A stretch of DNA of 64,000 nucleotides from Ignavibacteriota bacterium (GCA_016716225.1 JADJWT010000001.1:3296501-3360500), one strand, 5' to 3'. Shown: positions 35,169-44,170, numbered from the stretch's first letter. Notes: generated by a model from the sequence alone, not told the origin. Numbers and translations are program-made.

Positions 35169-35744
35169 ATGTTAGATGAAATGAAACAAGAAATAGTAGA
35201 ATTAAAAAGAGAATGGAAATATGATAAAGTATTATTAAAAAATAACATTTTATTCTTATCTCCTAATTTGTGGTTTTATATAATGCCATTATTTTTAATT
35301 ACAATAATGTTTAATATTATTTTAACTATGGCAACTGATATTTTCCCATTTTGGCTTGTAATTCTATTTTACTCATATTTGAACTTATCATTTCTTTACA
35401 TTTTTATAAAAAAGAATAAATCTTTATCAATTAATTATCAAGAAAATTCAATAGCTCTAGAATTTCATTCTACATTACTAAAACTAATTTCATTAAATAA
35501 TAAAATTAAATATAGATTTTCGCCAAGAATTTTAGAGTTTGATGAAGTAAATGAATTTTGTGTTGGTCATAGTATAAATGGAATTTGGCTTGGGTGGTTT
35601 GTCTTTGCAAAAAAACACAATGGTGAAGGAGTCCCTTTATATTACTCAAATAATAAGAAATTCATTTTTCAGTTAAAAGAAATTTTAATAAAATATAACC
35701 AACAAATCAACTTGACCGCCGTTCTGGTTCGGCGGAAATTGTAA
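35169..35744 (+). CDS. Cassette 1: two-helix membrane protein
   Basis: 191 aa from the ATG at 35169; an earlier ATG at 35157 straddles the attI crossover and would not travel with the cassette. Two transmembrane helices (W-F-Y-I-M-P-L-F-L-I-T-I and P-F-W-L-V-I-L-F-Y-S-Y), then a cytosolic domain ~110 aa long (N-Y-Q-E-N-S-I-A-L-E-F-H, V-N-E-F-C-V-G-H-S) resembling a PH-like/YcxB-type fold. The last ~17 residues (N-Q-Q-I-N-L-T-A-V-L-V-R-R) are encoded by the start of the attC. Confidence 0.65.
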   Translation: MLDEMKQEIVELKREWKYDKVLLKNNILFLSPNLWFYIMPLFLITIMFNIILTMATDIFPFWLVILFYSYLNLSFLYIFIKKNKSLSINYQENSIALEFHSTLLKLISLNNKIKYRFSPRILEFDEVNEFCVGHSINGIWLGWFVFAKKHNGEGVPLYYSNNKKFIFQLKEILIKYNQQINLTAVLVRRKL

Positions 35745-35914
35745 AAAATAAGTTTGGAAATTTTATTTTTGTTTTTTGTTAAAGTGGAACAATGTTTTAA
35801 AAGTTAAGTCGCAATGTTTTTTAAGAAAATTAAACATTGCTCCGGTAATTTTACCATTCGTTATTAAATAAAATTATTGTTTTGGGCGGCAAGTTATTTG
35901 CCACACCGTTATAC
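35693..35914 (+). other. attC1
   Basis: R'' ATATAAC at 35693, R' GTTATAC at 35908. L'' AACTTGACCGCC and L' GGCGGCAAGTT pair. The inner stem is GCAATGTTT/AAACATTGC, a compensated version of the family stem. Confidence 0.85.
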
Positions 35915-35929
35915 AACTTGTGAGAAAAT

Positions 35930-36529
35930 ATGAATTTAAATACATTATTAAATAAAAGTAAATTCAAACATCTAAAAAATTTGTGGGAAGGATTTAATTA
36001 TTATTTTAATTCTGAGAATTCAATATTTGACGATATTATTAATAACGATACTGCTACAATTGCTTTCATATTAGTTCAATATGAAATTAATCGAAAATTT
36101 ATTTCAGAGAAAATATTTAATTATGTTCAACTTGGTGATGAAAATAAAAATAATAAGATACCTTTTATAGAAATCCGTGATGAAATATTATTAAAAAATA
36201 AAATTAATATTAACCTTTTAAATATGGATTATAATACTAACTCAACTGATTGTATTAAATATCTAAAGAGTTGGAAAGGATATCGAATATATGGTGACAT
36301 GGAAAATTCTTTGGCTTCATTTTTATCTCCATTTTTTTCATTTAAGGATTTCGAACAAAATCTATATTTAGTTGAAGAAAAATTAAATATAGGAACAGAA
36401 AATAAAAAATTAGACCACATTGAAGGTCTTATCAAAAATCATTGGCAAGGGCTTTTTGATTTTCTTAGTAATGAAACTAATTATTTTTTTAAGAATTTAG
36501 AAATTCTAATAATCAAAAACATTAGTTAA
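35930..36529 (+). CDS. Cassette 2: hypothetical protein, 199 aa
   Basis: 199 aa, helical, cytosolic, rich in Asn, Lys, Ile and Phe. No family recognised. It starts 21 nt after the crossover, with TGAGAAAAT upstream. Typical cassette gene of unknown function. Confidence 0.65.
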   Translation: MNLNTLLNKSKFKHLKNLWEGFNYYFNSENSIFDDIINNDTATIAFILVQYEINRKFISEKIFNYVQLGDENKNNKIPFIEIRDEILLKNKININLLNMDYNTNSTDCIKYLKSWKGYRIYGDMENSLASFLSPFFSFKDFEQNLYLVEEKLNIGTENKKLDHIEGLIKNHWQGLFDFLSNETNYFFKNLEILIIKNIS

Positions 36530-36541
36530 TATTTAAAAGTT

Positions 36542-36762
36542 GTATAACCAACAAATCAACCCGACCGCCGTTCCGGCTTGGGTTTTGTGCAAAATAAAAG
36601 TTTGAAAGTTATTTTAGTTTTTTGTTAAAGTGAAGTACAATTTAGAAAAGTAAGTCGCAGTTTTTGTTAAATGTAAATTAAAAACTGCTCTTTAAAATAA
36701 ATCATTCGTTATTAAATAAAATTGTTGTTTAGGGCGTCGGGTTATTTGCGCCGCCGTTATAC
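36542..36762 (+). other. attC2
   Basis: R'' GTATAAC at 36542, R' GTTATAC at 36756. Inner stem GCAGTTTTT/AAAAACTGC. Outer arm of the GACCGCCGTTCCGG type. Confidence 0.9.
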
Positions 36763-36779
36763 TGCAAAAAGGAAAAATT

Positions 36780-36968
36780 ATGATTAAGGAAAAGGATAGT
36801 GCAATTTGTGGAATTTGTGGAGAAAAGATTGAAAAAAATATTAGAAAAGTTGGAATTACTATTAACCTTGAAGATGGCGGAACACAGCATATTTTCACAC
36901 ACATAAAATGTTTAAAGAAAGTTTTACATAAATCAGTACCAGTTGCACTTTGGGAAGATGAAGAATAA
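36780..36968 (+). CDS. Cassette 3a: zinc-ribbon-like small protein
   Basis: 62 aa with C-G-I-C-G near the N-terminus and a later H-I-F-T-H-I-K-C, a plausible Cys/His zinc site. AAAAGGAAAAATT lies upstream. Function unknown. Confidence 0.6.
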   Translation: MIKEKDSAICGICGEKIEKNIRKVGITINLEDGGTQHIFTHIKCLKKVLHKSVPVALWEDEE

Positions 36969-36979
36969 AAGTAAAAAAA

Positions 36980-37159
36980 ATGGGAATCGAAAGAAAATTC
37001 AAAAAGATGATTATTGAAATTGCTGAGAAAAAGTTAGAAAGAAGTTTGACAAAAGAAGAAAACAATATTTTGAATCTACCAAGATCATTTATTGCTTATG
37101 AAATGATTAAAGATTATTTGTCATCTCCAGAAATTTCTAAAAATGAAATACAAAATTAA
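36980..37159 (+). CDS. Cassette 3b: small helical protein, 59 aa
   Basis: A 59-aa ORF 11 nt after 3a: M-G-I-E-R-K-F-K-K-M at the start, L-E-R-S-L-T-K-E-E-N-N-I in the middle, ending N-E-I-Q-N. Basic and helical. It shares the cassette and probably the transcript with 3a; a two-gene cassette suggests joint action, but nothing shows what. Confidence 0.5.
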   Translation: MGIERKFKKMIIEIAEKKLERSLTKEENNILNLPRSFIAYEMIKDYLSSPEISKNEIQN

Positions 37160-37216
37160 ATCAAAAGTATGATTAAAGAAGAATAAAAGTTAAAATAGTT
37201 ATTTTTAATAAATGCA

Positions 37217-37438
37217 GTATAACCAGCAAATCAACTTGACCGCCGTTCCGGCTTGGGTTTTGTGCAAAATAAAAGTTAGAAAGTAATTTTAAGTATTTTG
37301 TTAAAGTGAAGTACAATTAAAAAAGGGAAGTCGCAAAGTTTGCTAAAGACAAGTTAAACTTTGCTTTGGTAATTCAATTATTCGTTATTTAATAAAATTG
37401 TTGTTTAGGGCGTCGTGTTATTTGCGCCGCCGTTATGT
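37217..37438 (+). other. attC3
   Basis: R'' GTATAAC at 37217 (extended match GCAGTATAAC to the cassette start GTTATACTGC), R' GTTATGT at 37432. Inner stem GCAAAGTTT/AAACTTTGC. Confidence 0.9.
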
Positions 37439-37520
37439 TGTTGGTCATAATTAAATACATATCATTTGAAATTAAATTATATAAAATTAGATAGGTACTA
37501 AAAACTAAAATGAGGTCAAT

Positions 37521-38060
37521 ATGAAGAAATCATTTGTTTTAATTTTATTCTTGGCATTTTCAACTGTTATATTTTCGCAAAATCCAGTATCAAAAAATAC
37601 CTATAGTATTGGTGGAGAAATTAGTTATTATCACTATTCTGAAGATGAAGGTAGTTCTAGTCATTTATGGATGTATCCTAGTTTTGGTTATTTTTTTATT
37701 GATAATCTCTATACTGGAATTATGCTATCTTATTCTTACGTATCAAATGATGGATTTTCAAATTCTTCGTATGGAATTGGACCAGAGGTAAGGTATTATT
37801 TTACAAAAAATAATATTAATCCATTTATTGGATTAGATTATGGATATTCATTAAATATTGATAGTGATGATGATGAGGTTACATCGTCTTCTTTTACAGC
37901 TACTTTAGGTTTAGATTTATTTATTACAAATTATTTTGCTATTGAAGGCAGTATTAATTACAGTATAAATAATAGAGAATTTTCTTCTGATTATGGTTCA
38001 AGTAATAATGAAACAAATGTTTTTAGAATTGGATTTGGAACAAGGGTATTTATTCAATAA
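37521..38060 (+). CDS. Cassette 4: outer-membrane beta-barrel protein
   Basis: 179 aa, GAGGTCAAT ribosome-binding region, signal peptide (1-20, ends I-F-S-Q). The rest is alternating amphipathic strands with a final aromatic-type strand (F-R-I-G-F-G-T-R-V-F-I-Q), the OmpA/OMP_b-brl style of porin-like barrel. Acidic surface-loop stretches (D-S-D-D-D-E) are visible. Exported to the outer membrane; ligand unknown. Confidence 0.8.
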   Translation: MKKSFVLILFLAFSTVIFSQNPVSKNTYSIGGEISYYHYSEDEGSSSHLWMYPSFGYFFIDNLYTGIMLSYSYVSNDGFSNSSYGIGPEVRYYFTKNNINPFIGLDYGYSLNIDSDDDEVTSSSFTATLGLDLFITNYFAIEGSINYSINNREFSSDYGSSNNETNVFRIGFGTRVFIQ

Positions 38061-38062
38061 CA

Positions 38063-38286
38063 ACATAACCAACAAATCAACCCGACCGCTTCGCTAATTT
38101 GGGTTTGGTTTGTAAACAGAAAGTTAGAAAGTAATTTTAAGTTTTTTGTTAAAGTGGAGTAGAATTCAGAAAAGTGAGTTGCAGTTTTTGTTGATGAAAA
38201 ATAAAAACTGCTCTTTAAAATAAATCATACGTTATTAAGTCAAATTGTTGTTTTGGGCGGACGGGTTATTTGCCACGCCGTTATAA
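38063..38286 (+). other. attC4
   Basis: R'' ACATAAC at 38063, R' GTTATAA at 38280. Outer arm of the GACCGCTTCGCTAAT type; inner stem GCAGTTTTT/AAAAACTGC. Confidence 0.9.
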
Positions 38287-38294
38287 GGTTAGAA

Positions 38295-38741
38295 ATGAAA
38301 TTTAAATATTTATACTTAATAATATATTTTCTATCGACAATTGTCTGGTGTCAAAATTATAAGTATAGAATTTATAACCTAACAGAGCAAAATCTTAACT
38401 TTATAGTTTTTAATACAGATGATCACGAAATAGTAACTGCAGATTCAAGTTTAGGAATCGAACTTATAAAAATTTGGACTGTCCCAATAATCGATTCAAA
38501 AAATTATCCAAATCCATTCTCACCTAGTCAAACATTTCAATTTGTGGTTGAAGATTGTGATGCTGTAAAACTTGAATTGTTAAATAAAAATAGAGAGCTA
38601 CTTTCTGTAATATTTAATGAAAAATTTTCACCTGGTAGTTATACAATGGAATTGTTAAAAAAAAGTATAAATACTGGATATTTTATTTTGAAATATTATA
38701 AAAATGATAAAAATTGGGAATATCTTCTAAGAATAAATTAA
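38295..38741 (+). CDS. Cassette 5: small secreted protein with T9SS-like sorting domain
   Basis: 148 aa from the ATG at 38295; in-frame codons back to 38253 lie inside attC4 and are not part of this gene. Signal peptide 1-20 (ends I-V-W-C-Q). After a short ~45-aa domain comes S-K-N-Y-P-N-P-F-S-P-S-Q and ~75 residues resembling a type-A sorting domain, with a degenerate end. The protein is hardly more than a signal peptide and a sorting domain. Confidence 0.7.
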   Translation: MKFKYLYLIIYFLSTIVWCQNYKYRIYNLTEQNLNFIVFNTDDHEIVTADSSLGIELIKIWTVPIIDSKNYPNPFSPSQTFQFVVEDCDAVKLELLNKNRELLSVIFNEKFSPGSYTMELLKKSINTGYFILKYYKNDKNWEYLLRIN

Positions 38742-38743
38742 CC

Positions 38744-38968
38744 TTATAACCAACAAATCAACCCGACCGCTTCGCTAATTTAGGTTTGGTTTGTAAACAG
38801 AAAGTTTGAAAGTAAATTTTAGTTTTTTGCTAAAATGTAGTGCAATTCAGAAAAGTGAGTCGCAGTTTTTGCTAAAGATAAATTAAAAACTGCTTTGTAA
38901 AATTTCCCAATCGTTATTAAATAAAATTGTAGTTTAGGGCGGACGGGTTATTTGCCACGCCGTTATGC
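38744..38968 (+). other. attC5
   Basis: R'' TTATAAC at 38744 (CCTTATAAC matches cassette start GTTATAAGG), R' GTTATGC at 38962. Inner stem GCAGTTTTT/AAAAACTGC. Confidence 0.9.
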
Positions 38969-39087
38969 ATTAAACAGATCGAAAAAATGTTAACAATATT
39001 TCTATGTAAATACATTTTAAATTATTCAAAATTTTGAAATTTTTTGGAATTTTTGCAAATGGGGTATAAATTTTTAAGGAAGTTCTA

Positions 39088-40341
39088 ATGAACAAATATA
39101 AATTAATATTCATCATTTCTCTCACAATACAATCCATTGTAAATTGTCAATGGGTGCAGTCGGACCTAATTAATAAAGATTTATTCATTACTGCTATCTC
39201 CGCAAAGGATAGTGTAATTTTTCTAGGATGCAAAAACTTTGGGGATAGTGTTATTGTTAATTATTACTATTCAAAAGATTACGGTACTACATGGAAAGAA
39301 AGTTATAGTAACAATGCAAATCACCCAAATATTTTTATTATTTCGGATAATTATATTTTTGCTGGTGATGGATATGAAGGAGGCAATATTTATCGAACTT
39401 CTGACTGGGGAATAAGTTGGGAAAAATGTTTTAATAATGGTATTGGAGTAACTTCAATGGCTCAATATGGGAATAATATTTATGCTGGAACAACAAGTGA
39501 TTTTAGCTTTCAAGGTGTATGGAAATCCACTGATTATGGCAACAATTGGATAGACATTTGGCAAGAAGGTAGTGTATTAAGTGTTCGGTCATTAATTGCA
39601 ATCGATTCATTTATTATTGCTGGCACAAGTACAATTGGAGTTTATGGATCATCAGACAATGGAGAAACTTGGCATGAGTTGAATAATGGTTTACCGTCTA
39701 ATAGTTACATAAAAAGTATGATATTATTTAATAATAAAATCTTTGCTGGAGTAACTTATGAAGAACAGAAATCAGGAAATTATTATTCTACAGATTTTGG
39801 ATTAAACTGGTTACCATTAAATGATGGAATTGGAGATTTTTCTATTCATAGTTTTGCCTCAGATGGAAATTACTTATTTTCTATAGCAGGTTCAAAAGTA
39901 TATGTTTTACTTGAAAATGAAAACAAGTGGAAAGAAATTACAGATGATTTACCAGATTTGTATATCTTATCTATTGCTGTTTCTGGAGATAATCTATTTT
40001 TAGGTGCTGTGGAGAATGGTCTTTGGTACCGAAAAATTTCAAATATAACAAAAGTAATAAATGAAAAAAAGAAACAAGATTTGTTTGCACTTTCACAAAA
40101 TTATCCTAATCCGTTTAATCCAACAACGAAAATAAATTATCAATTAGGTCGAGCAAGTAATGTTACAATTAAAGTATTTGATTGTCTTGGAAGATTAATT
40201 AAAACCTTAGTTGACGAATATAAACCCCAAGGCTTATACTCACTTAATTTTGATGCTTCAACTTTGGTTAGCGGTATTTATTTCTATCAATTAAGCACTG
40301 ATGAATTTATTACAACAAAAAAAATGATAATTTTACAATAA
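39088..40341 (+). CDS. Cassette 6: secreted BNR/YCF48-like beta-propeller with T9SS sorting domain
   Basis: 417 aa, AAGGAAG ribosome-binding site, signal peptide 1-20 (ends I-V-N-C-Q). Repeated S-x-D-x-G-x-T-W-type Asp-box/BNR blades (S-K-D-Y-G-T-T-W, S-D-W-G-I-S-W, S-T-D-Y-G-N-N-W, S-S-D-N-G-E-T-W, S-T-D-F-G-L-N-W), then a complete type-A T9SS domain (Q-N-Y-P-N-P-F-N-P-T-T to K-K-M-I-I-L-Q). It starts ~120 bp after the crossover, leaving room for its own promoter. Likely a surface-exposed propeller; no sialidase active site seen. Confidence 0.9.
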   Translation: MNKYKLIFIISLTIQSIVNCQWVQSDLINKDLFITAISAKDSVIFLGCKNFGDSVIVNYYYSKDYGTTWKESYSNNANHPNIFIISDNYIFAGDGYEGGNIYRTSDWGISWEKCFNNGIGVTSMAQYGNNIYAGTTSDFSFQGVWKSTDYGNNWIDIWQEGSVLSVRSLIAIDSFIIAGTSTIGVYGSSDNGETWHELNNGLPSNSYIKSMILFNNKIFAGVTYEEQKSGNYYSTDFGLNWLPLNDGIGDFSIHSFASDGNYLFSIAGSKVYVLLENENKWKEITDDLPDLYILSIAVSGDNLFLGAVENGLWYRKISNITKVINEKKKQDLFALSQNYPNPFNPTTKINYQLGRASNVTIKVFDCLGRLIKTLVDEYKPQGLYSLNFDASTLVSGIYFYQLSTDEFITTKKMIILQ

Positions 40342-40345
40342 TAAT

Positions 40346-40566
40346 GCATAACCAACAAATCAACCCGACCGCCGTTCCGGCTTGGGTTTTGTGCAAAATA
40401 AAAGTTAGAAAGTAATTTTTAGTATTTTGTTAAAGTGAAGAACAATTTAAAAAAGTGAGTCGCAGTTTTTGTTACTGAAAATTAAAAACTGCTCTTTAAA
40501 TAAATCAATCGTTATTTAATAAAATTGTTGTTTTTGGCGGACGGGTTATTTGCCACGCCGTTATAT
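40346..40566 (+). other. attC6
   Basis: R'' GCATAAC at 40346, R' GTTATAT at 40560. Outer arm of the GACCGCCGTTCCGG type. Confidence 0.9.
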
Positions 40567-40591
40567 GGCTAAAATGTGAGATCAAAATATT

Positions 40592-41086
40592 ATGCTAAAA
40601 ACGTTAGTAACAATATTTTATTTACAAATAATTTTTCTGTTTACAGTTTCATTTGGACAGAATATTGAAAAATCTATCTATCCCAAAATTGATGTGAACG
40701 CTGGAATGTCTTATTCAAAAGGATCATATGTAGGAAGTACAATTATGTTATCCAATAAATACTCAATTGAAATGTCTTATGGTGGAAATGTTGGATTATT
40801 TTTGGTTCCTACTGATTCGCAAAGAAGAATAAGTTTTGGATTAAATTATCATATACTTTGGCCAATGATTCTAAATTGCACTTATACTTTTATGGAACAA
40901 CTTCAACCAGCGTATTTTAAGGGGCAAATTATTTCAGCTAATGTTGGATTACTATCATTAAGAAATAAAGGCATTCATTTTTTTATTTCTGCTGGATTAA
41001 GATATCAGTATGAAAATAAATTTGGTTATAAAGAAGGACTATTTGCAGCAACAATGAATATAGGTATTGGTTTTACATTCCTTTAA
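40592..41086 (+). CDS. Cassette 7: exported outer-membrane-type protein, 164 aa
   Basis: 164 aa with signal peptide (1-23, ends V-S-F-G-Q). Glycine-rich amphipathic strands follow (Y-S-K-G-S-Y-V-G-S-T-I-M-L-S, I-S-F-G-L-N-Y-H-I-L-W) and a C-terminal strand M-N-I-G-I-G-F-T-F-L typical of outer-membrane barrels. Function unknown. Confidence 0.75.
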   Translation: MLKTLVTIFYLQIIFLFTVSFGQNIEKSIYPKIDVNAGMSYSKGSYVGSTIMLSNKYSIEMSYGGNVGLFLVPTDSQRRISFGLNYHILWPMILNCTYTFMEQLQPAYFKGQIISANVGLLSLRNKGIHFFISAGLRYQYENKFGYKEGLFAATMNIGIGFTFL

Positions 41087-41095
41087 TAAAAAGCC

Positions 41096-41320
41096 ATATA
41101 ACAAGCAAATCTACCCGACCGCCGTTCCGGCTTGGGTTTTGTGCAAATTTAAAGTTAGAAAGTTTGTTTAAGTTTTTTGTTAAAGTGAAGTGCAATTCAG
41201 CAAATATAAAAACAATGTTTTTGGAAAATCAAAATAAACATTGTTTTAGTAAAATTTGAAATTCGTTATTTAACAAAATTGTTGTTTTTGGCGGACGGGT
41301 AATTTGCGCCGCCGTTATAC
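41096..41320 (+). other. attC7
   Basis: R'' ATATAAC at 41096 (GCCATATAAC matches cassette start GTTATATGGC), R' GTTATAC at 41314. Inner stem AAACAATGTTT/AAACATTGTTT, another compensated variant. Confidence 0.9.
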
Positions 41321-41331
41321 GTATAAAAAAC

Positions 41332-41754
41332 ATGAAGAAATTTAATGATAAATATGAAACTTGTGAAAGAACTTATGCAACATTGTGTATTTATCCAAAT
41401 AAATATGGACCAAATTTCATAAGTGAAACTCTAAATATTAAAGCGACTAAATTACAGTTTGCTGGTGAAAAAGTTCACGAGAAAATTGAGAGAAAGCATA
41501 AAATAAATGCATGGTTTTTATCTTCCAAAGATAAAATCGAATCAAAAGATTCAAGAAGGCATATTCAATGGATTATTGACCAAATTAAAGGAAATGAAGA
41601 ACAAATAATAACTTTACAAAAGAAAAAAATAAGAATGTATATATTTTGTTTTTGGTCAAGTGCACATGGTCATGGTGGTCCGACAATTGATCCCGAACAC
41701 ATGAAATATTTGGGTGAATTGAATTTAGAAATAGTATATGATTTTTATTGTTAA
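41332..41754 (+). CDS. Cassette 8: DUF4279-like protein
   Basis: 140 aa, cytosolic. The order T-Y-A-T-L-C-I-Y near the start, the I-S-E-T-L-N-I-K-A-T-K block, W-F-L-S-S, the helix R-R-H-I-Q-W-I-I-D-Q-I, and the end G-G-P-T-I-D-P-E-H-M-K-Y-L-G-E-L-N-L-E-I match the DUF4279 pattern as I know it. Such proteins are often found singly in variable regions and have been suggested to be immunity-like, without a proven role here. Confidence 0.55.
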   Translation: MKKFNDKYETCERTYATLCIYPNKYGPNFISETLNIKATKLQFAGEKVHEKIERKHKINAWFLSSKDKIESKDSRRHIQWIIDQIKGNEEQIITLQKKKIRMYIFCFWSSAHGHGGPTIDPEHMKYLGELNLEIVYDFYC

Positions 41755-41764
41755 ATAAAAATAC

Positions 41765-41988
41765 GTATAACCAGCAAATCAACCCGACCGCTTCGCTCAA
41801 TTCTGGTTTGGTTTGTAAACAGAAAGTTTGAAAGTAAATTATAGTATTTTGTTAAAGTGAAGTACAATTCAGTTAAGTGAGTCGCAGTTTTTAGTAAAAC
41901 CAAATTAAAAACTGCTTTGTAAAATTAACCATTCGTTATTTTGTAAAATTGAGTTTTTGGCAGCGGGTTATTTGCGCCGCCGTTATAT
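41765..41988 (+). other. attC8
   Basis: R'' GTATAAC at 41765 (ATACGTATAAC matches cassette start GTTATACGTAT), R' GTTATAT at 41982. Outer arm of the GACCGCTTCGCT type. Confidence 0.9.
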
Positions 41989-42009
41989 TTTACATTTTAT
42001 TCATAAGTG

Positions 42010-42786
42010 ATGAAAGAATTTAATACTTGGAAAAGTTATAGGAATTTTGCCAAAACAATTAGATATGATAATAGATATTTCTTTAATCAAGAAATAAAAA
42101 TATTCCTTGATACTTTAATCCATACGAGACAGTCACGGATAAATAAAATTGGTAAAGGGACAGTTTATTGGCGTGCTCAATTAGGTTGTCAATTAATTCC
42201 CAAATTCGAAAATGGAAAACACAATTATGATATACAACTACCTTACCCCAAAGAAAGAATGAAACCATTACCTAATCAAGCAAAGGAAGGGCGCGCAAAC
42301 CCTGCTGGAATTCCATATTTATATGTTTCAACTAATAGGAATACTGCTCTTGCAGAAGTTCGACCTTGGATTGGTTCTGAAATTTCACTTGCTAAACTAA
42401 AAACAAATAAAGATTTGACTCTTATAGATTGTTCAAAAAATAATTCCACCATTAGATATCATCTTGATGAACCAAATCCAGAATTAAGAGAACAAATAGT
42501 TTGGGCAGATATAGACAATGCTTTTTCAAAACCTATTACCTCTGCCGATAGTTCAACCGATTATATACCAACTCAAATAATTTCCGAATTATTCAGAAAT
42601 CACGGATACGATGGAATAATATATAAAAGCACTTTAGGAAAAGGGTTAAATATCACTTTATTCAATTTAGAATGTGCTGAGATCATTGATTGTCAACTAT
42701 ATAATCTTGAACATTTAAGTTTTAAATTCACTAAAACTAGTGGAAAGAAAAAAACAACAATAATATTACGTAATTCTAATTTGTAA
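42010..42786 (+). CDS. Cassette 9: RES-domain protein (putative NAD+-degrading toxin)
   Basis: 258 aa from ATG 42010 (a GTG just before is in frame). The RES triad is visible as R55 (V-Y-W-R-A-Q), E116 (A-L-A-E-V-R-P) and S207 (I-I-Y-K-S-T-L-G). In characterised Xre-RES modules the toxin depletes NAD+ by phosphorolysis or hydrolysis and is neutralised by an upstream Xre/MbcA-type antitoxin. No such antitoxin is encoded in this cassette or the adjacent ones, so it may be an orphan, have a non-toxic role, or depend on an element-borne partner. Confidence 0.85.
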   Translation: MKEFNTWKSYRNFAKTIRYDNRYFFNQEIKIFLDTLIHTRQSRINKIGKGTVYWRAQLGCQLIPKFENGKHNYDIQLPYPKERMKPLPNQAKEGRANPAGIPYLYVSTNRNTALAEVRPWIGSEISLAKLKTNKDLTLIDCSKNNSTIRYHLDEPNPELREQIVWADIDNAFSKPITSADSSTDYIPTQIISELFRNHGYDGIIYKSTLGKGLNITLFNLECAEIIDCQLYNLEHLSFKFTKTSGKKKTTIILRNSNL

Positions 42787-42787
42787 A

Positions 42788-42795
42788 ATATAACC
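42788..42795 (+). other. attC9, left remnant (R'' box)
   Basis: ATATAACC; AAAATATAAC is the complement of this cassette's start GTTATATTTT. The rest of the site is displaced beyond the inserted IS element. Confidence 0.8.
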
Positions 42796-42811
42796 TCTTA
42801 AATAAGTAAAA

Positions 42812-43086
42812 AGTCAAGAGGGTATAAAAATTTATCACAAAAATAAATTGTTAAAAAAAGTTGTACACGATAGGTGCATAAATTAGATAAACAATAATAA
42901 ACAACAAACAAAGCCAGAATATCTTTAAAGGTTATCCAAATAGATGGCAACCAAACCTCTTAAGGAGCTTACTAACAAAAAAAATGTTAGGTGTTCCAAA
43001 ATAAAAAAGGAACAATCTCAGATATTTAATAGGCAAACGAGTTGTTTCCCAATCCAGCGCGAGGATTACGGTGTAGCAGTAATCAG
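42812..43086 (-). ncRNA. Candidate bridge/seek RNA region of the IS1111-type element
   Basis: Non-coding 275 bp downstream of the transposase, where IS1111-group elements encode their targeting RNA. AACCTCTTA at 42954-42962 repeats the bases spanning the left IS junction (42792-42800), and GGTTAT at 42930 is the complement of the attC R'' side ATAACC. Such short matches are what donor and target guide segments would look like. No secondary structure was computed. Confidence 0.5.
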
Positions 43087-44104
43087 TTATGCGTAGGGGC
43101 TTACAACTCGTGGCCATTGTAAAGATTTAGTGTGTTCTAAAACCTTACCCTTAAATTTATTATTAAAGTTAGTTTTGTATTTAAGTACATGAAAAACAAT
43201 ATTCGCAATTTCTTTGGCAATAATAGTTTTAGCTATCTGTTTATTTTTTTTTCTCATTAAAGAATTATTGTATTTTTCTTATTACTGGGTAATATTGAAT
43301 AGCATGAACAGCAGCATCAGAGAAAACAACCTTAAGATATTTGTTCCCATCTTTAGAGGAACGTTGTATAGCTTTGCCGGCAGAGTTACGAGCAGAAGGA
43401 GATAAACGGCAGTAAGAATAGAAGTTGTTAATAGATTCAAACCGGTTAATATCATCAACTTCTAGAACAATGTTGAAAGCATTCAACTTCCCAATACCGG
43501 GAATCCAGAGTAACCGTTGAATGTCTTGATTAGGAATTAAGATTGGATAGAGTTGTTTTTCAAGATCAAGAATTTGATCATTGAGTAAAGATTCTAAGTT
43601 TGCTAATTGTTGATATTGGTATTTAGAGATACCAAATAGCTGAGATGGATTATCGAAGTTAAATTTAGCTAAAAGCAGATACATAGAGTTGGTTACAGAA
43701 GTATGCCGTTGAACTATTTTTAATCTAGCTCTAAGAGCATCTCTGAGAGTTCTGTTTTGAATAGAAATTTTATAAGCTTCTGGAATGTAATCCATACGAA
43801 GGAGTTGCGCAAGAGTGTGAGAATCAACTTTATCGGTTTTAACTTTGGCATAAGCAATAGCTTTAACATATTTAGCATGGGCAAGGACTAATGGTATTTT
43901 TAGAGAATTGAGTAAATCATCTAACCAATACCAAGTCATAGTGGATTCAACAGTTGTTAAATTCTCAGTTCCAAGATCAGAAAAATATTGAACAAAATTA
44001 TAATCTGTGTTCTTAATGTTTTGCTGTTTGATAATATTTCCGGATGAATCAACAGTTGTTAGATATGAAGTAAACTTGTGAAGATCGATTCCGGTGTAAT
44101 ACAT
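43087..44104 (-). pseudogene. IS110-family DEDD transposase, frameshifted
   Basis: The N-terminal RuvC-like DEDD domain starts M-Y-Y-T-G-I-D-L-H-K-F, with T-V-E-S-T-M-T-W-Y-W and T-D-K-V-D-S-H-T-L-A-Q-L-L. The C-terminal Tnp_20 part has I-P-G-I-G-K-L-N-A and Y-C-R-L-S-P-S-A-R-N-S-A-G-K. The frame stops at 43265, but the missing end continues in another frame (M-R-K-K-N-K-Q-I-A-K to Q-W-P-R-V-V-S-P-Y-A, stop at 43087). One extra A in the 5-A run (43273-43277, plus-strand T) explains the shift. Without it the protein is ~338 aa, normal for the family. Either inactivated or expressed by slippage on the A-run. Confidence 0.85.
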
Positions 44105-44170
44105 TTGATACCTCCAATTGTTGTTAATGTTATTACTAACATATTTATTATTTTACTTATTGGAAATATC

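Larger units (their letters stand above)
42796..44170 (-). mobile_element. IS110-family (IS1111 group) element inserted in attC9
   Basis: About 1.37 kb between an R'' box (42788) and the remaining attC arms (from ~44171). Perfect 11-bp subterminal inverted repeats AATAAGTAAAA at 42801-42811 and 44151-44161, a few bases from each end. Transposase on the minus strand with a long (~290 bp) non-coding region after it and a short one before it. Subterminal repeats, the position of the non-coding region and the attC target all fit the IS1111-attC group. Exact ends are uncertain by a few bases. Confidence 0.85.

Noticed and set aside
37609..37791. 60-aa ORF inside the cassette 4 gene
   Set aside because: Out-of-frame shadow of the outer-membrane protein gene.
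43214..43405. 63-aa plus-strand ORF within the IS element
   Set aside because: Antisense shadow of the transposase and its frameshifted end.
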